Source: Orbus sasakiae (GTDB lineage Bacteria; Pseudomonadota; Gammaproteobacteria; Enterobacterales; Orbaceae). Taken from it: DNA of 64,000 nt. Positions 35,244 to 44,614 of the stretch are shown here, in pieces (within the stretch, counting starts at the first letter, position 1; each line of letters begins with the position of its first letter). The position numbers were made by a program, and so were the translations under genes. Below the pieces are notes generated by a model. It was not told the DNA's origin, searched no databases, and saw nothing but the letters and a program-made list of their open reading frames with translations. Where the stretch lies: assembly GCF_039542345.1 (NCBI RefSeq), contig NZ_BAABHY010000005.1:284280-348279 (forward strand), read 5' to 3'.

Positions 35244-37025
35244 TTACTGTTTTTCAATATAGAATTTATCAACCAGTTTGACACTACGTGATTCGCCTTT
35301 TGATAGGTCACCAGAAACTTGATAAACTTCACCCGTTAACTGATTACCCTCAATTTTATAGACCGCAAAGTTTTGATCTGAACTGTCACGGTAATTTTCA
35401 TGTTTAGTCTTAAAACGTGCTGAATCTTGGGGTTGGTAACCTATCTCAAACAAGTTATTGTAATGATCGAGTTGTGCTTGGGTTAACCAATTTAATTTTG
35501 GTCGCACTTCATGAATATGCGCTAGTGGCTTGTTGAAAATCGCATCATACGCTTTGGTTCCGCCAGTATTTGGGATGATAAAGGTTGTTCCCGCTGGCGA
35601 AATTAATTTTTTATAGTGATTTTCATCATAGGTGAACTGTGCATTATCAATTTTCGCATTGACAAAGCTATCCGCTTTATCAGCGTATTTCAGTGATTTG
35701 GTACGCGAAAAGACATGATCATGACCTTGTAGGGCTAAGTCAATATCCAGTTTATCAATCAACTGCATAAAGTCGGCTCGAACATTTTGCACATCTTCGT
35801 CTTGTAATGAATGATATGACTTAGAAAAGAGCGGTTTATGATAACTTAAAATAACCCATTTTGCGCCTTTTTCACGGGCTTGTTTTACATCATTTTCAAG
35901 CCATTTTAACTGCGCTTCACCTAACGCTTTTTTATCTTTATTTTTGTAATCATTGGTATTGAGTACAATAAAATGTGCATTGTTATAATCGAATGAATAA
36001 TATGAGCCCCCATCGATGTTACCCGCACTATCAACATTAAAGTGATCATTGAATTTATTCAGGTAGAGATCGGTTTTATTGAGACCGTATTCATCGTGAT
36101 TACCGGGTACAGGGACAAAACTCATGTTCAATAATGATGCTTGTGATTGCGACATTAAATCAAGCCATTCATCTTCTGCTTCACCAATTTCAACGATATC
36201 ACCCGTATGGAGCACAAATTCGGCCTCTGGTGCCTTTTTTTGTGCTTGATGTAGGGTATCTGCACCAAATTGAGCTTCATTGCGAATATGCTCGTTCCAG
36301 TAAGCATTTTGTGTGTCGGTATATTGGATAAAGGTGAATGCATTTTGTTCAGCGCCAGATGTTTTAAATTGCCCCACCTGACTCAGTTCGCCATTTTGAT
36401 CACCGACTTGGTAATAATAGGTGGTTGCAGGTGATAAACCCTGAATATCTGCGCTATAAATCATTTCTTGTACTGGGGTAATATCAATAGCGACAGCTTC
36501 ATTTTTATTTTTGGCTTCCTTTTTAGGTTCCCAGGTGATGTCACTGATACCTTTGTCAGTAAAGTAGCGTACGACATTGTTTTTATCATCAATAACTTTG
36601 TAGATAAAAAAACCGTCTTTATCACGCTCAAGGTAGTGGCTTTCAACTGTTGATGCTTGTGCCGGGTAGGCTTTGGCATTTTTCATATCTGATTGCATCG
36701 AAATCAATACAATGGGCATTTTTGCTGCTTCACTGGTAAACCAACGAAATGAACGAGCCGTGTCTGTCGGTTGTTTTAAGGTTGTGGTGATTCGATTAGG
36801 CTGATTACTTTTATAGACAGGAGCGACGGTTGGTTTATCGATCGTGCTTGTGATGGTTGCAATCTTTTGAATATCATCTTGTCGGTGTAAATCGGCATTA
36901 CTGGTAAGTGGGTTATTCACCACATTACTTTGTGCATAAGCAAAGCTAAATAATGAACAGGCAATTAAGCTGGCGGTTAATGTGCGCATTGGCATCTTGA
37001 GTGTCTTTTCTAGCATCAAATTCAT
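35244..37025 (-). CDS. Exported purple-acid-phosphatase-like metallophosphoesterase
   Basis: A 593-residue periplasmic or secreted phosphoesterase. A signal peptide follows the start (TLTASLIACSLFSFAYA). A fibronectin-like purple acid phosphatase N-domain (LSPATTYYYQVGDQNGE) precedes the calcineurin-like catalytic domain, whose metal motifs occur in order: YTDTQ, LHTGDIVEIG, VPGNHDEYG, LSYHKPLFS, GHDHVFSRT. The substrate is unknown; phosphate scavenging is plausible. AGAGG lies six bases before ATG 37025, though Met11 is another possible start. No phosphate-related neighbours are seen. Confidence 0.85.
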   Translation of the reverse strand: MNLMLEKTLKMPMRTLTASLIACSLFSFAYAQSNVVNNPLTSNADLHRQDDIQKIATITSTIDKPTVAPVYKSNQPNRITTTLKQPTDTARSFRWFTSEAAKMPIVLISMQSDMKNAKAYPAQASTVESHYLERDKDGFFIYKVIDDKNNVVRYFTDKGISDITWEPKKEAKNKNEAVAIDITPVQEMIYSADIQGLSPATTYYYQVGDQNGELSQVGQFKTSGAEQNAFTFIQYTDTQNAYWNEHIRNEAQFGADTLHQAQKKAPEAEFVLHTGDIVEIGEAEDEWLDLMSQSQASLLNMSFVPVPGNHDEYGLNKTDLYLNKFNDHFNVDSAGNIDGGSYYSFDYNNAHFIVLNTNDYKNKDKKALGEAQLKWLENDVKQAREKGAKWVILSYHKPLFSKSYHSLQDEDVQNVRADFMQLIDKLDIDLALQGHDHVFSRTKSLKYADKADSFVNAKIDNAQFTYDENHYKKLISPAGTTFIIPNTGGTKAYDAIFNKPLAHIHEVRPKLNWLTQAQLDHYNNLFEIGYQPQDSARFKTKHENYRDSSDQNFAVYKIEGNQLTGEVYQVSGDLSKGESRSVKLVDKFYIEKQ

Positions 37026-37257
37026 ATAAGCCTCTGGGGGTTAAAGTCGCAGGAGTAGGGTTTATAAATTGAGCAAAGTATAACGAATGTTTATTACATA
37101 AATATGACAGGAAGGGTAGTAAGACGAGTAACGCCAGGGCTAAAGGGCATCGATGTGTCTTGTCGATGCTAGGTGTTAAGGATTCCATTTCGATTTAAAT
37201 CATCGTAATAGGCGAATATCTGAATACACCTAGCGGGACTTGATGATAGCTAATACA

Positions 37258-38079
37258 TTATTTTTTAATATTAAGTTCCATGGTTGGGAAAGGAATATTA
37301 ATGTTATGGCTATCTAGATCCATTTTGATGTTTTCAAGTAATACGGTTCTCACTGCGCCATAATTTTCATTCGTTGTCCAAACCAGAACAATAAAATTGA
37401 TCGATGAAGCAGCCAGTTCATTAAAACGGATGGTAACCCCTAAATCTGTTAATATATTGGGCGTTTTATCAACGGAATTTTGTAAAATGTGATAGACGTC
37501 TTTAATATCAGCGCTGTAATCAACCCCAATCGTCAGATCAATTCGACGATTTGGTTGACGAGTATAATTAATAATATTGGTCGATAAAACTTGGTTATTC
37601 GGAATGGTGACCGTTTCACCAGTGGGAGTTACAATGGTTGTTGAGAAAATTTGGATCGAATCAACCGTTCCTTGAATACTACTGATGATGACCAGTTCAC
37701 CCACTTTAAATGGACGAAATAAAATCAACAATACGCCAGCTGCAAAATTAGATAATGAGCCTTGTAAGGCTAAACCGATCGCTAAACCTGCCGCACCAAT
37801 AATGGCCACAATGGACGTCGTTTGCACACCAAGCTGCCCGAGCACTGCAACCAGTGTAAACCCCATAATGGTGTATCGAGCAAACGACGAGGTAAATTTA
37901 ATAATGGTCGGTTCGACGTCTTTTAATGTCAAAATTTTACGTAATTGCTTACTCACAAAAGCGGCAATAAAACGACCGAGTAAGAAAATTAATATCGCAA
38001 AGACAATATGCAGTAGATAACCGATGACCACACTGTCATACTTTTCGATAAACTGAATAATTTTATCTAAAATTCCCAT
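37258..38079 (-). CDS. mscS: Small-conductance mechanosensitive channel MscS
   Basis: A 273-residue homoheptameric channel releasing solutes during hypo-osmotic shock. There are three N-terminal helices (about 20-45, 66-86, 92-125). The pore helix has the Gly/Ala pattern IGAAGLAIGLALQGSLSNFAAG, followed by the beta-domain signature RPFKVGELV and the C-terminal vestibule domain. Length is close to E. coli MscS (286). It follows slmA by 24 nt on the same strand. Confidence 0.93.
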   Translation of the reverse strand: MGILDKIIQFIEKYDSVVIGYLLHIVFAILIFLLGRFIAAFVSKQLRKILTLKDVEPTIIKFTSSFARYTIMGFTLVAVLGQLGVQTTSIVAIIGAAGLAIGLALQGSLSNFAAGVLLILFRPFKVGELVIISSIQGTVDSIQIFSTTIVTPTGETVTIPNNQVLSTNIINYTRQPNRRIDLTIGVDYSADIKDVYHILQNSVDKTPNILTDLGVTIRFNELAASSINFIVLVWTTNENYGAVRTVLLENIKMDLDSHNINIPFPTMELNIKK

Positions 38080-38103
38080 CTATTAAACCCCTTTTATCGA
38101 TGA

Positions 38104-38691
38104 TTAAATCAGTTGTTTTAATAGTAACGACCAGCGTTGTTCAAAATCGGTAGTCGGTAAATATTTAAAACCCGAACGAACATAGCGTGACATCATGCCT
38201 TCGCAAAAAGCCAGTATTTGACTCGATAATATGCGTTCATCTGTAAGGTAAGCCGTGCCTTCGCGCAATTTCCTTTCACGTAGAACCTGCTTAATTTGTG
38301 TTTCAATCCGGTCAAAAAGTTGACTAACTCTTTCTTGAAGTTGCTCTTGTTCAAACATCAATGCATGACCCGTCATAATACGCGTGAGTCCTGGGTTTTT
38401 TTCGGCAAAACCAAGAATCAGTGCCACAATTAGACGTAGTCTCGTCTCGGTCTCTTTCTCTTCTTGTAATATATGGTTAATGCGTGAAAGTAAAATGTCT
38501 TCAATAAAGATGATCAGACTTTCAAACATTTTGGTTTTACTGGCAAAGTGGCGGTATAGTGCCGCTTCTGAAACACCCACGGTGGCCGCAAGCTTAGCCG
38601 TTGTAATGCGTTGCGCACCTTCATTTGATTCAAGCATTGTTGCCAATGCTTGTAAAATGTCTTCTTTACGATTTTTGCGTTTCGTTATCAC
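38104..38691 (-). CDS. slmA: Nucleoid occlusion factor SlmA
   Basis: A 195-residue TetR-family protein (E. coli 198) that binds chromosomal sites and blocks FtsZ assembly over the nucleoid. The N-terminal helix-turn-helix reads ITTAKLAATVGVSEAALYRHFASKTKMFESLI in parts, and the helical ligand/dimer domain carries RIETQIKQVLRERKLREG. It follows dut by 3 nt, the conserved coaBC-dut-slmA order; pyrE is not next here. Confidence 0.94.
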   Translation of the reverse strand: MITKRKNRKEDILQALATMLESNEGAQRITTAKLAATVGVSEAALYRHFASKTKMFESLIIFIEDILLSRINHILQEEKETETRLRLIVALILGFAEKNPGLTRIMTGHALMFEQEQLQERVSQLFDRIETQIKQVLRERKLREGTAYLTDERILSSQILAFCEGMMSRYVRSGFKYLPTTDFEQRWSLLLKQLI

Positions 38692-38694
38692 TGT

Positions 38695-39153
38695 TTACTT
38701 CTTACCTGAATGCCCAAAACCACCTGCGCCTCGAGAAGACTCAGTAAACTCTTCAACAATATTAAACTCAGCTTGTACCACAGGTACAATAATCAGCTGC
38801 GCAATTCGGTCACCCGGTTCAATGGTAAAAGCATGCTGACTACGATTCCATAATGGGACAAATAATTGTCCTTGGTAGTCAGAATCGATTAAACCAACTA
38901 AATTTCCAAGTACAATCCCATTTTTTGATCCTAACCCCGATCGTGGTAAGACTAATGCAGCTAAACTTGGATCTGCAATATACATTGATAAACCGGTCGG
39001 TGTGAGAATGGTTTCACCCGGTTTTATTTCCGTTGTTTTATCAAACATTGCACGTAAATCAATACCCGCTGAACCTTCAGTCGCATAGGTTGGTAATGGA
39101 AACTCATCGCCAAAACGTGTGTCTAAAATTTTTATATCAATTTTTCTTTTCAT
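38695..39153 (-). CDS. dut: dUTP diphosphatase
   Basis: A 152-residue trimeric dUTPase that removes dUTP and supplies dUMP. The five motifs are visible: AGIDLRA, LPRSGLGSKNGIVLGN, GLIDSDYQGQL, EPGDRIAQLIIVPV and the P-loop-like C-terminus SSRGAGGFGHSGK. I prefer ATG 39153 (MKRKIDIKILD, like E. coli MKKIDVKILD); an ATG at 39165 is also in frame but lacks a ribosome site. The start overlaps the 3' end of coaBC. Confidence 0.93.
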   Translation of the reverse strand: MKRKIDIKILDTRFGDEFPLPTYATEGSAGIDLRAMFDKTTEIKPGETILTPTGLSMYIADPSLAALVLPRSGLGSKNGIVLGNLVGLIDSDYQGQLFVPLWNRSQHAFTIEPGDRIAQLIIVPVVQAEFNIVEEFTESSRGAGGFGHSGKK

Positions 39154-40363
39154 TGGTGTACTCATTGTAATGTTTAATGATTTCAGTGACTAACTGTAAT
39201 CCAAGTTGATTTTTGTTTGTTAATGGTAGCGGTAATTTACCTGATTTCCAATATAATGTCAGCGCATTGTCATCAGTGTTAAAGCCTTGTTGCTTTGATG
39301 ATACATCATTGGCACAAATCATATCTAAGTGCTTTGTTGTGAGTTTTTTCAATGCATATGCTTCGACGTTATGGGTTTCCGCGGCAAATCCTACCACAAA
39401 AGGTCGATTATGTTGCATATTAGCAACATCAGCGACAATATCCGGATTTTTCACTAAAGTTAATACCAGTTCATTGCTGTCATCGTGTTTTTTCATTTTT
39501 TGATCTGCAACAACTTTTGCTCGGTAATCCGCGACGGCTGCACAGGCAATGAAAATATCGGCATGCTGTGCATATTCTAACGCCGCTTGGTGCATATCTA
39601 TTGCGGTACGAACATTATGCCGATTAACGTTGTACGGTGTCTCTAAATTGACAGGACCACTAATTAATGTCACCTTTGCGCCAAGGCTCACGGCTGCTTT
39701 GGCGATAGCAAAGCCCATTTTGCCAGAACTGTGATTGGTAATGTAACGAACAGGATCAAGTTCTTCTTGGGTTGGGCCTGCTGTCACAACAATATTAAGA
39801 TGTGATAATGCTGTCGACTGAGACAGGATGTTATCAATATGATTGACTAATGTCGCCGGTTCAAGCATTCGACCTGGACCAACATCGCCACAAGCTTGTT
39901 CGCCCTTATCCGGTCCCAAGATATGTACGCCGCGCCTAGTCAATGCAGTTATATTTTGTTGGGTAATCTCGGCTTGATACATATATTGATTCATCGCTGG
40001 TGCAACGGCTATCGGTGCACTGGTGGCTAAGCACAGGGTGGTAAGTAGATCATCGGCAAGTCCGTGGGCTAATTTCGCAATAATATTGGCGGTTGCTGGT
40101 GCGATAAGCACTAAGTCTGCCCATTTAGCCAGTTCAATATGCCCCATGGACAGCTCGGCTGATGCATCAAATAAATCGTCTGAGACTTTATTACCCGATA
40201 CCGCTTGCAGTGATAAGTCAGAGACAAAATGTTTTGCCGAATCAGTCATGACAATATGAACTTGGGCTCCCATTTTTTTTAATTGGCGTACCAGTTCTGG
40301 GCATTTATAGGCTGCAATGCCACCCGAAATTCCCAGTAAAATATGTTTATTTGCTAAATTCAT
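39137..40363 (-). CDS. coaBC: Bifunctional phosphopantothenoylcysteine decarboxylase / synthetase
   Basis: A 408-residue coenzyme A biosynthesis enzyme. The N-terminal flavoprotein CoaC domain (GISGGIAAYK, APATANIIAKLAHGLADDL, APAMNQYMY, GEQACGDVGPGRM) is followed from about residue 190 by the CTP-dependent CoaB ligase (VTAGPTQEELDPVRYITNHSSGKMG in parts, IACAAVADYR). Complete and typical of Enterobacterales. Its 3' end overlaps the start of dut by 17 nt. Confidence 0.95.
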   Translation of the reverse strand: MNLANKHILLGISGGIAAYKCPELVRQLKKMGAQVHIVMTDSAKHFVSDLSLQAVSGNKVSDDLFDASAELSMGHIELAKWADLVLIAPATANIIAKLAHGLADDLLTTLCLATSAPIAVAPAMNQYMYQAEITQQNITALTRRGVHILGPDKGEQACGDVGPGRMLEPATLVNHIDNILSQSTALSHLNIVVTAGPTQEELDPVRYITNHSSGKMGFAIAKAAVSLGAKVTLISGPVNLETPYNVNRHNVRTAIDMHQAALEYAQHADIFIACAAVADYRAKVVADQKMKKHDDSNELVLTLVKNPDIVADVANMQHNRPFVVGFAAETHNVEAYALKKLTTKHLDMICANDVSSKQQGFNTDDNALTLYWKSGKLPLPLTNKNQLGLQLVTEIIKHYNEYTNEKKN

Positions 40364-40411
40364 GTTGTCTTTTTCTTCATTTAAATAGACGCTATTTTAT
40401 CATTGATTGGC

Positions 40412-41116
40412 CTAGTTTTCGACTTTCTCGATAATATCCTTCATATTGTCGATATTTAAGTCATGCTTTAAATAGGCATTATCTTCTGAAAGCTCGATAT
40501 TAATGGTACTTTTAACTTCATAACTTAATGTGGCTTTTTGTATGGAAAAGTCCATAACATGCCCACCAATATGCCTTTGTGTATCAATAAAATGAAGGTG
40601 GAAACCTGCGACAGAAATGTTTTGAAAAAACTTGGGCGTCCAAAATCCAATCAAGCTTCCCGAGATATCGGTTAGTTCATCAACAATTTGATCTTCGGCA
40701 ACATCGAGCGCCGAATGATAGTCTTTGCCAGAGTCATTGGGTCGGCGAATTTTTATCTTTTCAAACACACCATCGATGCGAACGGCTAAAAAAACATTAT
40801 CGAGTAACGTATGTTTGACTAAGTGATCATAAAGATTTGTTTTATTGACGTTATCAACATTTAGCACATTGTCTGCATTAAATGTCGTAATCTGTGCAAA
40901 AGGTAGCCGCTCATCTTGAGTCATGATGCGTAAGCCTTGATGGCCCTTGGCCTCTAGAAAGTGGCAACTTTCAATAATTAACTCGCCTTTTAAGCCATTT
41001 GAACACCCTAATCCAAAATCACCGTGTTGTTGAATTTCCTGAATCGAAAATAACCCATCAAAAACACCGCCCATTAAAGCATTAACACCAGAGAATTGAT
41101 AAATTTTTTTACTCAT
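40412..41116 (-). CDS. budA: Alpha-acetolactate decarboxylase
   Basis: A 234-residue enzyme turning acetolactate into acetoin, a neutral fermentation product. Family motifs are YQFSGVNALMGGVFDGLFSI, HGDFGLGCSNGLKGELI, FLAVRIDGVF, ISGSLIGFWTPKFF, and the zinc-binding GFHLHFIDTQRHIGGHVMDF with H173, H175 and H186. Acetolactate synthase (budB/alsS) and butanediol dehydrogenase, normally beside it, are not in this window. It stands alone between coaBC and recN, suggesting relocation or acquisition. Confidence 0.9.
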   Translation of the reverse strand: MSKKIYQFSGVNALMGGVFDGLFSIQEIQQHGDFGLGCSNGLKGELIIESCHFLEAKGHQGLRIMTQDERLPFAQITTFNADNVLNVDNVNKTNLYDHLVKHTLLDNVFLAVRIDGVFEKIKIRRPNDSGKDYHSALDVAEDQIVDELTDISGSLIGFWTPKFFQNISVAGFHLHFIDTQRHIGGHVMDFSIQKATLSYEVKSTINIELSEDNAYLKHDLNIDNMKDIIEKVEN

Positions 41117-41260
41117 TATGACCTCATAAATAACAAACTATCGTACCTTACTTTACCACTGCATGTTAAAGTGAGCCAATACCATTAAATTTAATGGTAG
41201 TCAGTCGAAACAGTAGTATCACGTTTCCCTAGTGTCATGTATGCATTTCCGTTATGTCGA

Positions 41261-42922
41261 CTATTGTATCAACAATTCTTTGGCATTTGCTAACGTATTT
41301 TCAGTGATTTTGTCGCCACCAAGTAGTCTGGCTAACTCAGCAAGCCGCTGATTTTGGTCTAATCCATTCATTTGTGTCTGTGTATGTTTACCATCGGTTT
41401 TTTTCGTAACAAAGTAATGATGATGTGCATTACCTGCAACTTGAGGTAAATGGGTAACAGTAATCACTTGGGTTGATTGTCCAAGTTCGCGTAATAAATT
41501 CCCCACTTTGGCGGCCGTCGGACCACTGATACCCACATCGATTTCATCAAAAATTAAAGCTGGCGTTTCCATTTTTTGTGCGGTTAATACTTGTACAGCT
41601 AAAGCAATACGGGATAATTCACCACCTGATGCCACTTTGCTGATAGGTTGCATTGGTTGACCTGGATTCGTTGTGACTAAAAATGTGATGTGATCTGCAC
41701 CCGTTTCACTCATTTTCTTGTCATCCCAAGCGATATCAATGCTAAATTGCCCATGTGGCATAGAGAGTTCTTGAATGGTTTTGCTGATTTTTTTAGATAG
41801 TGCCTCAGCGACTTTGGTGCGGCTGGTATGCAGTTTTTTAGCATCGCTTTGAGCTTGCTGGTAATATTGGGCAATATCTTGTTTAAGTTGTTCGCCGATT
41901 TCGTCTTGATTTGCGATCTGTTTAAATGCATCAAGCAGCTGTTGGTGTAACTCGGGCAATTTTTCTGGTTGAATATGGTGCTTACGTGCCAGTGAAATTT
42001 GTTTTGAAATACGTTGTTCGAGCTGCATCACGCGAGAGGGATCAATATCTAAATTTTCAGTATAGTGACTTAGCTCGTAACTGGCTTCTTGCAGCGGGAT
42101 AGTGGCATCTTCGAGCATCGAACACACATTCATTAATTGACTATCAATATTCGCTAAATCTTGAGTCATGTTTTTGGCACTATTCAGTTGATTTAAGATA
42201 TTAAAATCTGGATTCTCGCTTAACATATCGAGAATTTGCTGGCTGAGTTTGATCAGTTGTTCACTGTTAGATAAGCGTTTGTATTCTTCATCAATTTGTT
42301 CATATTCACCTTCAATTGGCGAAAACTCATTAAGCTCTTTGAGTTGATATTGCAAAAGTTGAGTGTGAGCATCTTGTTCCTGCCGAGATTTTTCATATTG
42401 CGCAAATTGTTCAGTGGCATTTTTCCATTTTTTATAGGCATTTTTCATTGCGTTGATTAATGTGGCATCGGCCATATACTGATCAAGTAAGTGCTGTTGA
42501 TAATCACTGCGCATCAATAATTGATGTTCATGTTGGCCATGGATTTGGATTAGCATCTGTCCTAGTTCTTTGAGTTGACTAACCGGCACTGCACTACCAT
42601 TAATAAACGCTTTTGAGCGTCCATCTTGAGCAATGACACGGCGTACAATACATTCATTATGATCATCAAGCTGATTTTCCTTAAGCCAAGCTAAAGCGCT
42701 CGGTGTATCATCAAGCAGGAAGTGAGCTGAAATATCGATGCGGTCACTGCCATGACGTATAAATGAAGCATCAGCACGTGCGCCAAGACATAGGCTGAGT
42801 GCATCTACCGAGATTGACTTACCTGCACCGGTTTCACCCGTAATGGCAGTCATTCCTGTATTAAAATCAACGATTAAATTATCGACAATCGCAAAGTTAT
42901 TAATAGTTAATTGTGTCAGCAT
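41261..42922 (-). CDS. recN: DNA repair protein RecN
   Basis: A 553-residue SMC-like ATPase of double-strand break repair, the same length as E. coli RecN. N-terminal LTINNFAIVDNLIVDF and Walker A TGETGAGKS are followed by a long coiled coil (about 150-380). The ABC signature KVASGGELSRIALA, Walker B PALIFDEIDVGISG and VTHLPQVAG are C-terminal. I choose ATG 42922 (MLTQLTINNFAI) with GAAG eight bases upstream; the frame extends to 42943, but E. coli RecN begins at the equivalent Met. A LexA box lies about 50-66 bases upstream. Confidence 0.95.
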   Translation of the reverse strand: MLTQLTINNFAIVDNLIVDFNTGMTAITGETGAGKSISVDALSLCLGARADASFIRHGSDRIDISAHFLLDDTPSALAWLKENQLDDHNECIVRRVIAQDGRSKAFINGSAVPVSQLKELGQMLIQIHGQHEHQLLMRSDYQQHLLDQYMADATLINAMKNAYKKWKNATEQFAQYEKSRQEQDAHTQLLQYQLKELNEFSPIEGEYEQIDEEYKRLSNSEQLIKLSQQILDMLSENPDFNILNQLNSAKNMTQDLANIDSQLMNVCSMLEDATIPLQEASYELSHYTENLDIDPSRVMQLEQRISKQISLARKHHIQPEKLPELHQQLLDAFKQIANQDEIGEQLKQDIAQYYQQAQSDAKKLHTSRTKVAEALSKKISKTIQELSMPHGQFSIDIAWDDKKMSETGADHITFLVTTNPGQPMQPISKVASGGELSRIALAVQVLTAQKMETPALIFDEIDVGISGPTAAKVGNLLRELGQSTQVITVTHLPQVAGNAHHHYFVTKKTDGKHTQTQMNGLDQNQRLAELARLLGGDKITENTLANAKELLIQ

Positions 42923-42972
42923 AGTGTTATCTTCAATAAACAAAGTTACTGGCGATTATAACAACAAATATA

Positions 42973-42988
42973 CTGTAAATAAACACAG
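42973..42988 (-). promoter_or_regulatory. LexA (SOS) box of recN
   Basis: CTGTAAATAAACACAG has the exact CTGT-N8-ACAG form with an A/T-rich centre. It is placed just upstream of recN, an SOS gene in E. coli. Confidence 0.82.
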
Positions 42989-43163
42989 TTTTATTTTTAT
43001 CTGTGATATATCCATCGGATTTGGCTGATACTATCAATTAAAGCGAACATGGGGTGAATGAAAATCGGTTATTACACTTAAAGCATACTATGAGCCACTC
43101 ATCAAAAAGCGGCATTGGGTGATTCATCATTGACTAAATGTTGTTCAGCCGACTCATATAAAA

Positions 43164-43184
43164 AAACCACCTATTCGGTGGTTT
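43164..43184 (-). terminator. Terminator of accB-accC
   Basis: AAACCACC-GAATA-GGTGGTTT on the minus strand, followed by a T-run. Confidence 0.88.
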
Positions 43185-43202
43185 ATCAATGATTTAACGA
43201 TA

Positions 43203-44549
43203 TTATTCGTAAATGCCGAGTTTCTTCTCTAAATAGTGGATGTTCGTACCACCTTTTTCGAAGTTTTTGTCATTCATGATATCAATATGTAATTCAATAT
43301 TGGTTTTAATACCATCAATGACCAGTTCAGCTAATGCATTTTTCATACGGGCGATAGCAATCTCACGCGTTTCACCAAAAGTAATCAGTTTACCGATCAT
43401 TGAATCATAATGTGGTGGTACGGTGTAACCCGCATAAATATGTGATTCCCAACGAATACCAAACCCACCTGGTGCATGGAAGCGTGTGATTTTACCTGGT
43501 GATGGCATAAAGCTCTTCGCATCTTCCGCATTAATACGGCACTCAATCGCATGACCTTTGATATGAATATCTTTTTGTTTAATCTCAAGTGGTAAACCTG
43601 CAGCAACACGAAGTTGTTGTTTGATTAAGTCAACACCTGTTATCATTTCAGTAACAGGATGTTCTACTTGAATACGGGTATTCATTTCAATAAAGTAGAA
43701 TTCACCATTTTCAAATAAAAATTCAAACGTACCAGCACCGCGATAGCCTATTTCAAGGCAGGCATTAACACAGCGTTCACCAATGAATTGACGCATCTTT
43801 GGTGTGATACCCACCGCAGGCGCTTCTTCAACCACTTTTTGATGACGGCGTTGCATTGAACAATCACGCTCACCTAAATAAATAGCATTACCTTGTCCAT
43901 CAGCCATAACTTGGATTTCAATATGACGTGGGTTTTCAAGGAATTTTTCCATATAAACCATGTCGTTATTGAACGCTGTTTTCGCTTCCATTTTAGTCAT
44001 TTTGATAGATTGTTCGAGGTCTTTCTCATGGCGAACGATACGCATACCGCGACCACCACCACCACCAGACGCTTTAACAATGACAGGATAGCCAATACGC
44101 TGTGCAATTTTTTTATTGACTTCAATATCATTACCTAATGAACCATCTGAACCTGGTACACAAGGTACACCTGCTTTTTTCATGGCATTAATTGCCGAAA
44201 CTTTGTCACCCATTAGGCGAATCGTATCTGCTTTAGGGCCAACAAAAATAAATCCAGAACGTTCAACTTGCTCGGCAAAATCGGCATTTTCAGACAAAAA
44301 GCCATAACCAGGGTGAATAGCTGATGCGCCAGTCACTTCTGCCGCAGCGATTAAAGCGGGGATATTGAGATAACTTTTTACTGATGGCGCAGGCCCGATA
44401 CAGACGGTTTCATCAGCAAGTAAAACATGTTTAAGGTCTTTATCTGCGGTTGAATGGACAGCAACCGTTTTGATGCCAAGTTCTTTACATGCTCTTAAGA
44501 TACGTAAGGCGATTTCACCTCGGTTGGCAATTAAAATTTTATCAAGCAT
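43203..44549 (-). CDS. accC: Acetyl-CoA carboxylase, biotin carboxylase subunit
   Basis: A 448-residue enzyme carboxylating biotin on AccB, the first step of fatty-acid synthesis. The N-domain starts MLDKILIANRGEIALRILRA, the glycine-rich ATP loop is KASGGGGGRGMRIV, and catalytic motifs include FEFLFENGEFYFIEMNTRIQVEHPVTE in parts. Length equals E. coli AccC (449) within a residue. It follows accB by 65 nt. Confidence 0.96.
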   Translation of the reverse strand: MLDKILIANRGEIALRILRACKELGIKTVAVHSTADKDLKHVLLADETVCIGPAPSVKSYLNIPALIAAAEVTGASAIHPGYGFLSENADFAEQVERSGFIFVGPKADTIRLMGDKVSAINAMKKAGVPCVPGSDGSLGNDIEVNKKIAQRIGYPVIVKASGGGGGRGMRIVRHEKDLEQSIKMTKMEAKTAFNNDMVYMEKFLENPRHIEIQVMADGQGNAIYLGERDCSMQRRHQKVVEEAPAVGITPKMRQFIGERCVNACLEIGYRGAGTFEFLFENGEFYFIEMNTRIQVEHPVTEMITGVDLIKQQLRVAAGLPLEIKQKDIHIKGHAIECRINAEDAKSFMPSPGKITRFHAPGGFGIRWESHIYAGYTVPPHYDSMIGKLITFGETREIAIARMKNALAELVIDGIKTNIELHIDIMNDKNFEKGGTNIHYLEKKLGIYE

Positions 44550-44614
44550 ACTAACCTCTAAGCTGATTTTTTAAATACGGATTGGTGATAAGAATATATT
44601 GAACAATATCAATA

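Noticed and set aside
36946..37188. 80-codon minus-strand frame before the phosphatase gene
   Set aside because: It overlaps the signal-peptide region of the phosphatase in another frame and resembles no known protein.
37685..38020. 111-codon plus-strand frame opposite mscS
   Set aside because: It is complementary to the conserved MscS pore region; no independent evidence.
38384..38839. 151-codon plus-strand frame opposite slmA/dut
   Set aside because: It spans two well-supported genes on the other strand; its length follows from antisense codon bias.
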